Positions 56,032 through 64,000 of a stretch of 64,000 nt of DNA are shown in pieces (position 1 is the first letter of the stretch; each line of letters opens with the position of its first letter). Origin of the DNA: JACRCT01 sp049841135 (GTDB lineage Bacteria; Myxococcota; Myxococcia; Myxococcales; UBA5297); NCBI GenBank assembly GCA_049841135.1, contig JASGHK010000008.1:868001-932000 (forward strand), in the 5' to 3' direction. The translations under genes and the position numbers were made by a program. Below the pieces are notes generated by a model, which saw nothing but the letters and a program-made list of their open reading frames with translations, did not search any database and was not told the DNA's origin.

Positions 56032-56045
56032 GTGACGCGCGTCAC
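56032..56045. promoter_or_regulatory. 14-bp palindrome GTGACGCGCGTCAC
   Basis: A perfect palindrome six bases after the GACCCAT element and 151 bases before the YiiX-like gene. It may be an operator. Confidence 0.5.
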
Positions 56046-56088
56046 CCTCGACGCTCAAGCCCTCGCGTTTCCTCGCGATTTTCCAAAA

Positions 56089-56117
56089 TTGACCGTCTTG
56101 TCAGTTTCGAGACAACA
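56089..56117 (+). promoter_or_regulatory. Candidate promoter for the YiiX-like gene
   Basis: An AT-rich patch contains TTGACC (56089-56094). The -10 position is not clear (ACAACA after 17 bases). A TTGTC...GACAA inverted repeat overlaps the spacer. Confidence 0.3.
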
Positions 56118-56195
56118 ATCGCACGACGCGCTGCGACAATTCCGAGTGCTCAACCGGGGGCGTCGAGGTCGAAGTCGATATCGAGGAGAGACACC

Positions 56196-56930
56196 ATGCG
56201 CATTCAGCCTGCTTCTGTCCGTCCCGTCGCGTCGGCCGCCGCCACTCCCTCCACGGCAGCGCCGGTGGGCGAGAAGCCGGTCGCCAAGACCGCCGACGCC
56301 TTCACGCGGGCGCCCCGCGAGCCCGTCGCGCTGGCGATGCCTCCGCCGCCCGCGACCACTCAAGCCGCGGACAGCCTCTGGTACCGAACCAAGAAGCACG
56401 TGGTGCTCACCTTCACGGGCGTCAACTACGACCCCCACGCCTCCAAGCTCGACGCGGCCGCGGTCCAGAAGCTGGGCCAGGTGCTCCAGCCCGGCGACGT
56501 GATCCTGCGCCGGACCGACGGCACGACCTCCAACTGGTTCATCCCCGGCTACTGGGGCCACGCCGCGCTTTACGCCGGCAACGGGACCATCGTCGACGCG
56601 ACCACCCATGACGTGCGCCGCATCGGCCTCGAGGACTTCTGCAAGGAGGGCGACGCGGTCATCGTCGTGCGGCCCAAGGGCGCCCAACCCGAGCAGATCG
56701 CCAAGGCCATCGACTACGCGCAGGAGCAGGTCGGCAAGCCCTACGACTTCGACCTCGACTTCGAGGACGAAGGCCGGTTCACCTGCACCGAGCTGGTGGA
56801 GACGGCGCTCAAGAGCGCGACCGGACGGGGCTGGGCGGAGAAGAACCCGCTGGGCAGCATCTCGCCCAAGGACTTCCTCAACGACCGCTTCCAGTTCGTC
56901 TGGAGCAACCTCTCGGCACCGACGAAGTAG
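56196..56930 (+). CDS. YiiX/YebB-like permuted NlpC/P60 (papain-like) hydrolase
   Basis: 244 residues. After a variable Ala/Pro-rich N-terminus, the domain has DVILRRTD, the catalytic histidine in GYWGHAALYAGNG, DFCKEGDAVIVVRP and the catalytic cysteine in RFTCTELVETAL. His before Cys is the circularly permuted order of the YiiX group, which hydrolyses amide or lipid bonds. No signal peptide is obvious. The ATG at 56196 follows GAGGAGAGAC. The gene is preceded by an AT-rich, operator-like region. Confidence 0.75.
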   Translation: MRIQPASVRPVASAAATPSTAAPVGEKPVAKTADAFTRAPREPVALAMPPPPATTQAADSLWYRTKKHVVLTFTGVNYDPHASKLDAAAVQKLGQVLQPGDVILRRTDGTTSNWFIPGYWGHAALYAGNGTIVDATTHDVRRIGLEDFCKEGDAVIVVRPKGAQPEQIAKAIDYAQEQVGKPYDFDLDFEDEGRFTCTELVETALKSATGRGWAEKNPLGSISPKDFLNDRFQFVWSNLSAPTK

Positions 56931-58371
56931 TCAGGCCCGGAACGCGCGCTTGAAGGCGGCGAAGCCTGCGCCGTCCTTCCACGCCTGCATCGCCGCCAGG
57001 CCCGCCTCGGGACCGCCCTGGGCGAGCTGGTACTCGACCCACGCCCAGCGGGCGGACGTCGCCCGCACCTCGGCCTTGCCGCGCAGCGCCTTCTGCAGCC
57101 GCGAGAGCTTGGACTCGAGCGAGGCGATGGGCTCGAAGGGCGCGCCGTCCAGCGGCGTGCGGCGCTTGGCGCAGAACGGCGAGATGCCCAGCGAGGCCGG
57201 CAGCACGGCGCCCAGCTCGCGCATGAAGCGGGCGAAGCTCGTCCAAGTCCGCCTCGGTCTCGGTGGGCAGCCCGACCATCATGTAGACCTTGATCCGCTT
57301 GAGCCCGCCGGCCTTGGCCAGCTCGGCGGCGCGCAGGATGTCCTTTTCGTCGGTGCGCCGGTCGATGGTGTCGCGCAGCCGCTTGGAGGCGCCGTCCAGG
57401 GCCACCGTGAGCGTCCGGTAACCGGCGCGGGCGAGCAGGTTCACCAGCTCGGGGTCGAGCCGCTCGGCGCGCATGCTGGACATGCCGACCTCCAGCCCGC
57501 GGCGGACCAGCGCTTCGAGGATCTCGCGCAGCTTCGGGTGGTCGGTCACCGCCGCCCCGACGAGCCCCACCTTGCGCACGCCCTCGGGGACCGCGGCGAG
57601 GACGCGTTCGGGCGGGATGAGCCGCATGCCGCCGTTCGTCGAGCGGCGCATGACGCAGTAGGTGCAGCCGCGCGAGCAGCCGCGCTCGGCCTCCACCAGG
57701 AACATGGAGCTGAGCTCGGTGTCGGGCGTCAGGATCTGCGAGCGCGCCGGGAGCCGCTCGTCGGCGGTGCACCCCAGCGCGGGCATCGGCTTTCCGGACG
57801 CGGGCACGTGGAAGCCCGGCTTGCCGTCCAGCGCGGCGAGCGTCGCCTCCTTGGTGCCGCAGGTGCGCGCCGCTTCGAGGAGCTGGTGAATCGTCTCGTC
57901 GGCCTCGCCGAGGACCACCAGATCCACGAACGGCTCCAGCGGCGCCGGGTTCGAGAAGGTCAGCGGCCCGCCGGCGACGATGAGCGGGTGGGCGGCGCCG
58001 CGCTCCGCGCGCAGCAACGGGATGCCGGCGAGCGCGAGCACCTCGAACAGCCCGGTGAGCTCCAACTCGTACGCCACCGAGAACGCGACGATGGAGGACT
58101 GCGACACCGGCGACTGAGTCTCGAGGGTCAGGAGCTCGCAGCCGGTCCGCTTGAACGCCTCGACGTCGTCCGGCAAGAACGCGCGCTCGGCGGTCGCGCC
58201 CGGGTGCTCGTGGACTTCGCGATAGATCGCCTGGAAGCCCAGCGAGCTCATGCCGACCGAGTAGGGGCTCGGGTAGCAGAGCGCCACCTTGAGCGGCGCG
58301 TCCTTGACGAGCGTCCCCTGCTCCTTGGCCAGCTGCGAGCGAAGCCCTTCGATGAGTCCCCAGCGATCCAC
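56931..58371 (-). CDS. Radical SAM protein with B12-binding-like N-terminal domain (frame break inside)
   Basis: About 479 residues. An N-terminal Rossmann domain has ALCYPSPYSVGMSSLGFQAIY and IVAGGPLTFSNPAPLE, typical of the TIGR03960-like group. The SAM cluster is VEAERGCSRGCTYC, with MMVGLPTET later. The frame breaks near 57230-57239 (GGG beside AGCT on the plus strand). Removing one base gives ADLDELRRFMRELGAVLP. The GTG at 58371 is preferred (AGGAG upstream); a TTG six codons earlier is open. Relatives often accompany RNA or ribosome modification; the substrate is unknown. It abuts the convergent hydrolase gene. Confidence 0.8.
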
Positions 58372-58453
58372 GCGGCTCCTTCGAGGCAAGTCCGAGGGGT
58401 GAACGCCTAGCCGCTCGGGCGAAAGTTCTCAACTGGGAAGGCGAGCGGGCGGG

Positions 58454-58873
58454 TCAGAGCCCCCGTGCCTTCAGCATCAGGTCGTACACGAAGCGGTTGG
58501 GCAGGTACTCGCGGAAGAAGAAGTCGTCCTCGCCCCCGAGCGCCCGGGCGATCGCCGCGGCGACGGCCGGGCTGCGCGACAGGCCCATCTCGCAGTGGAC
58601 GACCATCAGAGGCGCCGAGGCCTTGTGCCGGTCGACGAACGCCCAGATGGCCTTGGCGTGGTCGGCGGTCATCAGCTGGATCGACTTGGGCAGCAGGAAC
58701 CTTCCGCCGGGCTCGGCGTCGTCGAAGGCCAGGCAGAGCACCTCGCGCAGCTTCGGGTCCTTCTGGATGCGCGCGGGCTTGCGGTCGGGGTCGCGGATGG
58801 AGACGACGACATGCTCGAGCAGGAGCCCGAGCCCTGCCTCGACCCGCATCCGGTCGGCGACGATCACCTTCAT
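58454..58873 (-). CDS. Dual-specificity phosphatase-like protein
   Basis: 139 residues. The phosphate-binding loop is VVHCEMGLSRSPAVAAA (HCxxGxxRS), with a possible general-acid Asp upstream (AFDDAEPGGRF). This is the small cysteine-phosphatase family found in many bacteria. Likely cytoplasmic; the substrate is unknown. The ATG at 58873 is chosen because homology begins MKVIVADRMRVE. Confidence 0.8.
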   Translation of the reverse strand: MKVIVADRMRVEAGLGLLLEHVVVSIRDPDRKPARIQKDPKLREVLCLAFDDAEPGGRFLLPKSIQLMTADHAKAIWAFVDRHKASAPLMVVHCEMGLSRSPAVAAAIARALGGEDDFFFREYLPNRFVYDLMLKARGL

Positions 58874-58971
58874 GCGTCCTTGCCTACCATGAGCTGACCG
58901 ACCGGAGCCCACCTTCCGACCTCGACATGGGGCAGGTCGGCCGCCGTGCGCTGTGTTACACCGAGCCGGCG

Positions 58972-61003
58972 ATGTCCCTGACTTTCCACACCACCTCAGT
59001 CGACCCCGGCTGTGCCGCCCGCGCCGGCGTGGTCGAGACGCCCCACGGGCGCATCGAGACGCCGGCCTTCATGCCGGTGGGTACGCGCGGGACGGTCACC
59101 ACGCTCACCCCCGACGACCTGCGCGCCCTGGATGCCCAGATCATCCTGGGCAACACCTACCACCTGCTGCTGCGCCCCGGCCCGGAGACGATGCGCCGCT
59201 TCGGCGGCCTGCACCGCTTCATGGCCTGGGACCGGCCGCTCCTCACCGACTCCGGCGGCTTCCAAATCTTCTCGCTGCCCTCCGACCGCACGCTCAGCGA
59301 GGAAGGCGCCCGCTTCAAGAGCTACGTCGACTGCCGCTACCACCTGCTCACCCCCGAGTCGTCCATCGACATGCAGGAGGCGATCGGCTCGGACGTGATG
59401 ATGGTGCTCGACATCTGCGCGCCCTCCACGGCGGAGCGGGCGGAGATCCGCGCGGCGATGGAGCGGACCCACCGCTGGGCGTTGCGCAGCCTCGCCGCGC
59501 GCCGCCACCCCGAGAAGCAGGCGCTCTTCGCCATCGTCCAGGGAGGGCTCCACCCCGACCTGCGCGCCGAGTCTGCCGCCTTCCTCTCCGCGCACCCGTT
59601 CGACGGCTTCGCCATCGGCGGGCTGGCAGTGGGCGACACCCGCACCGAGCGGTTCGACGTGGTCGGTGGCACCGCCGCACACCTCCCGTCCTCCAAGCCG
59701 CGCTATCTGATGGGCGTGGGCACCCCGCCCGACATCCTGGAAGGGATCGCCCACGGCGTGGACCTGTTCGACTGCGTGCTGCCGAGCACGCTCGCCTGGC
59801 AGGGCATCGCCTTCACGTCCACCGGACGGATCAAGCTCCTGCGCAGCGAGCACCGCCTCAGCGACGCCCCGCTCGACGCCGCCTGCGACTGCCCCACCTG
59901 CGCCGTGTACTCGCGCGGCTACCTGCACCACCTGTTCAAGTGCAAGGAGACGCTCGGCCACCGCCTGCTCTCCATCCACAACCTCGAGCACTACCTGTCC
60001 CTGATGAGCGCGGCGCGGCGAGCCATCGCCGGGGCGCGCTACCCGGCCTTCTTGCGGGAGACCCTTTCCGCCATCGACCGCTACGAGCACGACGAGTCCG
60101 CGCGGCCTCCCGGGCGCGTGCTCGCCGCGACCGAGCGCCCCGAGACGAAGGAGCGCTTCGAGCTGGTCGAGACCGAGAGCGGCGCGGCGTCGGTGATCGA
60201 TCACGACATCGGCGAAGTGATGCACCCCATCGTCGGTGCGGCCCAGGAGTCGCGCGAGCTGTACGTCGTCCAGTCGAGGCTCGCCGAACGGCTGGTGGCC
60301 GAGAGCGCTGCGCCGCTGGTGGTGCTCGACGTGGGGCTCGGGGCGGCTGGGAACGCGCTCGCAGCCCTCCGTGCGGCCCGCGAGCTGGAACGCCGCCGAC
60401 CGTTGGAGATCATCAGCCTCGAGCGGGAAGCTCGGAGCGCTGGAGCTCGCCTGCTCGGAGGCGGGAGCCACGCGCCTGGGCTGGACCGCTTCCGATCGGA
60501 GCGCCGCGGAAGCCCTGCTCCAGGCCGGACGCCATGAGGAGCGAGGCGTCGCGTGGCGGCTGGTCCGCGGCGACATCGAGCGCACGCTGCCATCCCTCGA
60601 AGCGCGCGCCGACGTGGTCTTCTGGGATCCGTTCTCACCCAAGGCCAACCCGAGCCTTTGGAGCGCGGCCCTCTTCGCGGCGCTGCGCGAACGCTGCTCG
60701 CCGGACGCCATGGTCTTCACCTACTCCAACGCCACCTCCACGCGCGGAGCGCTCCTCCTGGCCGGCTTCTTCGTCGGGTACGGCGCGCCGTCCGGAGCCA
60801 AGGAAGAGACCACCGTGGCCGCGATGCGCCTGCAGGATCTTGCGAGGCCGCTCGACGATCGCTGGTTCGGCAGGCTCGAGCGCTCCACCGTCCCCTTTCC
60901 ACCCGACGCTCCGGCCGCTGCGCTAGACCGGGTCCGCCAGCATCCTCAATTCCGACGTGAAGCCCCGCCGCGCAAGCAGGCGGGGCCCGTCGCCAATGGA
61001 TAG
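58972..61003 (+). CDS. tgt: Fusion of tRNA-guanine transglycosylase (Tgt) and MnmD-like tRNA methyltransferase (one frame break)
   Basis: About 676 residues. Residues 1 to about 375 are a complete bacterial Tgt: LLTDSGGFQIFS with Asp93, the nucleophile region DLFDCVLP (Asp267), and zinc ligands CDCPTC with a later His. It would exchange G34 for preQ1 in queuosine tRNAs. After a linker (ESARPPGRVLAATERPET), the second part matches MnmC2/MnmD: FELVETESGAASVIDHDIGEVMHP, LDVGLGAAGNALAAL, VFWDPFSPKANPSLW and FTYSNATSTRGALLLAGF. That domain methylates a modified U34. No stop appears in any frame in the linker, so the fusion is unlikely to be an artefact. A frame break near 60425-60432 (GGG beside AGCT) lies inside the second domain; removing one base repairs it. 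Confidence 0.8.
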
Positions 61004-61095
61004 CGGGCGGGACGCCCGCAACCACAGGGCCCTGCGCCTCCATCACACGGAGATAAGGCAGGACAGATTGATGGCGGGCGGGACGCCGCAACCAC
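61000..61095. repeat. Two imperfect 26-bp direct repeats, the first forming a hairpin
   Basis: A unit starting ATAGCGGGCGGGACG is found at 61000-61025 and again, with GATGGC at its start and one C fewer, at about 61069-61093. In the first copy, GCGGGCG and CGCCCGC (61003-61009 and 61013-61019) form a perfect 7-bp stem just after the tgt-mnmD stop, perhaps a T-less terminator. Confidence 0.6.
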
Positions 61096-61142
61096 CACCG
61101 CAAAATGACGTAACCACCTCGACCCACTCCATGGAGACGAAG

Positions 61143-61701
61143 ATGAACGTGTCTGGACGACTCGCAGTAGCACTGGCCCTTGCACTCATGAACGCGGCCT
61201 GCGCCTCCGCCAAGCCGAAGGAGGAGGCGAAGCCCACGTCGTCGGCGTCCTACTTCGTCGGGACGATGAGCGTCAGCTCGCCCGACGGGAAGATCCCCTA
61301 CGGGCCCCCGAAGAAGTCGGTGGTCATCCGCACCCTCACCCCCTCGACCGGGACCATCGTCGAAGAGGTCGCCCAGGACGGCATGGTCAACATCACCACC
61401 CTCACCCGCCGCGGTCAGACGAGCGTCTTCGACACCACGGACACGGCCAGGAGCTTCTCGGGGACGGTCACCTTCCAGGCCGATCCCTTCGCGATGACCT
61501 CCTGGGCGTACGCGATCGCGATGGCCGACGGCAGCAGAGATCAGCGGGGCGGGCTCGTGGTCCGCCGAGGGGATCAAGACGCAGAAGCTCTTCTCGGCGC
61601 CGGATGGGACCCCGAAGGTGCAGATCGTCGACGCGCTCCTGCCCTCCACCGAAGCCGAGGCGGCGACGGCGCGCGCTGGGCTGGAGCCTCCCAAGAAGTG
61701 A
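61143..61701 (+). CDS. Lipoprotein of unknown function (frame break inside)
   Basis: About 185 residues. The signal peptide ends in MNAACAS, a lipobox. The mature beta-rich domain has YFVGTMSVSSPDGKIPYG and SVVIRTLTPSTGTIVEEV. The frame breaks near GATC at 61539-61542. Removing one base gives ADGSEISGAGSWSAEGIKTQKLFSA, and the gene ends in PPKK. The ATG at 61143 has GGAGACGAAG upstream. Confidence 0.6.
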
Positions 61702-61820
61702 CCGACAGCGCCCGGCGGACGCGGGCTGAGCGAGCCATCACGCGGGGCCGCTGAAGCGACCGGCTCAAGATAGACATGTCGTTGGTGACATGAGTTTCGA
61801 GGGTGGGGACGTCGGACGCC

Positions 61821-63047
61821 TCAACTCCCGGAGTCCTGCTCCGCTCGGAAGCGGCCCAGCGCCTCGAGCACCGGCTCCAGCTTGAGCACCGTCTTGTAGG
61901 TCAGGAAGCCGTCGGGGATAGCGGCTCCTTCCTTCACGTTGGCCGCCGCCACCGCCACCAGGAAGTGGCGCCGGCACGGCCCGAACCGCCGCAGCGTCTC
62001 GCGCTTGGCCGCCAGGTACTCCGGCGTCCAGAAGCCCACGATCTCGAGCAGCACCTCGGTGCCGTCCTCGTGGCGCAGGACGAAGTCGGGGACGAAGACG
62101 GTCTGGCCCTCGTGCAGCACCTCGCTCTCGCGCTCGAGCTTCCAGCCGTCGCGCCGCTCCTCGCCGAACTTCTTCGCGAAGGCCTCCTCGACGCTCGAGT
62201 CGAACTCCTCGGGCGCAGGCAGGGGGCTCTTCAACCCGTCTTTCGAGGTGAGGTCGAACCGGACCGGCTGCCCCCACGGCGCCACGAGGCGCGCAGTCAA
62301 ATCCCAGTCGCGGCAGGCGAGCAGCGCGGTGAGGAAGGCGGCGAAGCTCACTCCGTACCGGCGGGTGTGGGTGAGCACCGAGGCAGGCCCGGTCAGCTCG
62401 ATCCGATGATCGTTCGGCCCGTGCCGCACGATGGTGTGCAACAGCCGCGCGAGCTTGGCGTGCCGCAGAACGGTCTTCAGGTCGGCCCGGGCGTGCACGA
62501 CCATCCGCGTGGCCCGGTACAGGCAGGCCTGGATCTGAGCGACGTTGTAGCGCGAGAGCAGAGCCGCCGCATCCGGGTAGCCGGCAAAGGCGGCCAGCCG
62601 GTGCTGGTCGATGACGTCCGCGAAGAGCTCCGCCTCGAGGCTCCGGCCACGGCCTGCCGAGCTCGGCGGCGATGCGCCCTTGACCTCGGCCTCGGTGTTG
62701 TCGAACAGGCCGTCCTTCTCGGTGACCAGCGGGTGCTGCGGCGCCGCCAGGGAGAAGACCCTGAGCCTCAGCTCGGCAGCCCCGCACGGGTCGCTGTGGA
62801 AGTCGCTGACCTCGTCGAGCAGCTTGCAGAACGACTCCACGCGGCGCGGCGGGCACTCGGGCTCGTCGCGGAACAGGCGCCCGACGGCCCGGTGGAGCTC
62901 GCCGCGGGTCCGGCCGAGACCTGAGCGATAGAGGGCCAGCATCCGCTCGGCGTGGCCCACGTAGTGGCCGTGCTCGCGCTGGCTCAGGCGGTCCGGGAAG
63001 GCCCGGCCGGCCTCATACCTGACGATGGACTGGTCGCCCGTAAGCAT
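61821..63047 (-). CDS. Bax1-like nuclease partner of XPB (DUF790)
   Basis: 408 residues. The DUF790/Bax1 family pattern is clear: a long helical N-terminal part and the C-terminal nuclease-like motif VFVPDFVLRHEDGTEVLLEIVGFWTPEYL with a following lysine (PD-(D/E)xK layout). In archaea Bax1 binds XPB helicase and cuts damaged DNA at bubbles. Its start overlaps the end of the helicase gene by 35 bases, supporting the same partnership. Confidence 0.8.
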   Translation of the reverse strand: MLTGDQSIVRYEAGRAFPDRLSQREHGHYVGHAERMLALYRSGLGRTRGELHRAVGRLFRDEPECPPRRVESFCKLLDEVSDFHSDPCGAAELRLRVFSLAAPQHPLVTEKDGLFDNTEAEVKGASPPSSAGRGRSLEAELFADVIDQHRLAAFAGYPDAAALLSRYNVAQIQACLYRATRMVVHARADLKTVLRHAKLARLLHTIVRHGPNDHRIELTGPASVLTHTRRYGVSFAAFLTALLACRDWDLTARLVAPWGQPVRFDLTSKDGLKSPLPAPEEFDSSVEEAFAKKFGEERRDGWKLERESEVLHEGQTVFVPDFVLRHEDGTEVLLEIVGFWTPEYLAAKRETLRRFGPCRRHFLVAVAAANVKEGAAIPDGFLTYKTVLKLEPVLEALGRFRAEQDSGS

Positions 63048-64000
63048 CGCTGCGCCTTCGGCTGCGGGACCGCTCGACCTCGCCCGTGTCCTCGCAGACC
63101 ACCTCGTAGAGCGTCGCCTTGGCCTGCCCGGACCGCCGCAGGATGCGCCCCAGCCGCTGCTTGGCCTGCCGGGTGGAGGATTGTCCGCCGATGACCACCG
63201 CCACCTTCGCCGCCGGCACGTCTACGCCCTCGTCGAGCACCTGGTTGGCGACCAGCACCTTGAAGCGGCCCTTCTCGAAGCCGTCGAGCACCTCCATCCG
63301 CTCGCGCTTGCCGGTGTGCGACAGGATGGTGGGGCAGAGGAACCGGCGCGAGACGGCGAAGGCCATGGCGTTGGAGCCAGCGAAGACGATGACCCGCTCG
63401 CCGGCGTGCAGCCGGAAGACGTCCTCGAGCACGCGCAGCTTCTCCTCGGCGCGGTCCTCGATGGCCTTGCGCAGCTGGAAGGCCCGCTGGGCGGCGCGCG
63501 CCGCCGGGTCCTTGCCGCAGTCGGCGCACAGGTCCTTGAAGCCGTACTCCGGGGCCCCCTCGCGCTGCTCGGCGATGAAGGAGCGCACCTCGTGGCCGGC
63601 CTGCTCGTAGATGCGCCGCTCGCGCAGGGTCAGCTCCACCGGGATGCGCACCACATCGTAGTCGGCGAGGGTACGGCCCTTGGCTGCCGTCACCAGCTGC
63701 CGGTAAACGATCGGCCCGACGAGCCAGTCCAGGTCGGCGTGGGCGCCGTCGCCGCGCTCGGGCGTAGCCGACAGCCCCAGCCGCAGCGGCGCGGCGCAGA
63801 AGGTAGCGGCCTCGCGGCGGCACTTGCCGGGCAGGTGGTGCACCTCGTCGAAGACGACCAGGCCGAAGCGCGCGCCCAGCTCCGGCATGTGGATGTAGGC
63901 GCTGTCGTAGGTGGTGACGGTCACCGGCCGCACGTCGCGGCTCGAGTCGCCGAGGATGCCCGCGTCGTAGCCCAGCCCGCGGCGGATGCGCCGGTGCCAC
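63013..64000 (-). CDS. XPB-like superfamily 2 DNA helicase, 5' part beyond the window
   Basis: At least 329 residues in one frame to the window edge. Motif II is VVFDEVHHLPG (DEVH), motif III LGLSATPERGDG, motif V ANQVLDEGVDVPAA and motif VI QAKQRLGRILRR, with a Cys-containing insertion (CADCGK). XPB opens DNA at lesions in nucleotide-excision repair. Walker A lies upstream of the window. The overlap with the Bax1-like gene supports co-expression. Confidence 0.85.
   Translation of the reverse strand, partial: WHRRIRRGLGYDAGILGDSSRDVRPVTVTTYDSAYIHMPELGARFGLVVFDEVHHLPGKCRREAATFCAAPLRLGLSATPERGDGAHADLDWLVGPIVYRQLVTAAKGRTLADYDVVRIPVELTLRERRIYEQAGHEVRSFIAEQREGAPEYGFKDLCADCGKDPAARAAQRAFQLRKAIEDRAEEKLRVLEDVFRLHAGERVIVFAGSNAMAFAVSRRFLCPTILSHTGKRERMEVLDGFEKGRFKVLVANQVLDEGVDVPAAKVAVVIGGQSSTRQAKQRLGRILRRSGQAKATLYEVVCEDTGEVERSRSRRRSDAYGRPVHRQV

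Noticed and set aside
54104..56035. A 643-codon frame joining a lipoprotein to TtcA
   Set aside because: Explained by an extra base at 55164-55167 that removes the lipoprotein stop.

Overview
The window is about 70% GC and reads as a chromosome segment of a myxobacterium (phylum Myxococcota, probably the Cystobacterineae side). The best taxonomic evidence is a CarD protein with an acidic plus basic HMGA/H1-like tail (10385-11305), directly followed by its partner CarG (11336-11855); this pair is known from myxobacteria. A minor-pilin/PilY1 cluster, many secreted proteins and lipoproteins, a GAF-GGDEF cyclase and a complete cytochrome c maturation operon fit that placement. No phage, insertion sequence, CRISPR array, rRNA or tRNA was seen.

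Layout. 1-6430 (minus): a tight operon of acyl-AMP ligase, 3-beta-HSD-like reductase, two ArsA/GET3-type ATPases and two FabH/OleA-like ketosynthases; the set resembles olefin or beta-lactone head-to-head condensation systems. 6595-9805: DsbA-like lipoprotein and an ECF sigma/FecR anti-sigma pair. 9994-15629: carD-carG, a membrane protein, a GT39-type glycosyltransferase, a radical SAM protein and a small zinc-ribbon protein. 15795-21130: ccmABCDEFG. 21131-21385: a gene-free strip with two palindromes centred on CACGTG. 21386-29460: secreted repeat/PDZ protein, methyltransferase, outer-membrane protein, MshEN protein, APP1-like phosphatase, plsX and a secretin-type N domain. 29851-36162: beta-barrel, Pycsar-effector-like membrane protein, a 21-bp repeat array, GAF-GGDEF cyclase, hpt and upp. 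36264-48689: unknown protein, PHP-like lipoprotein, HAD phosphatase and the fimU-pilV-pilW-pilX-pilY1 cluster. 48821-58873: peptidase-like proteins (one with a broken zinc motif), lipoproteins, ttcA, a YiiX-like hydrolase, a radical SAM enzyme and a phosphatase. 58972-64000: a tgt-mnmD fusion, a lipoprotein and a Bax1-XPB repair pair.

A striking feature of the sequence is that about twenty conserved genes are interrupted by apparent frameshifts. Every one can be repaired by deleting one or two inserted bases, after which the gene length is a multiple of three. Nearly all lie at GATC (read as GAATC or GATTC) or within a few bases of AGCT. Reading-frame breaks are therefore treated here as probable sequence errors, and coordinates span the repaired gene. 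The same errors create false gene fusions, noted where relevant.

All functional calls are by eye from motifs and family knowledge; no searches were run.
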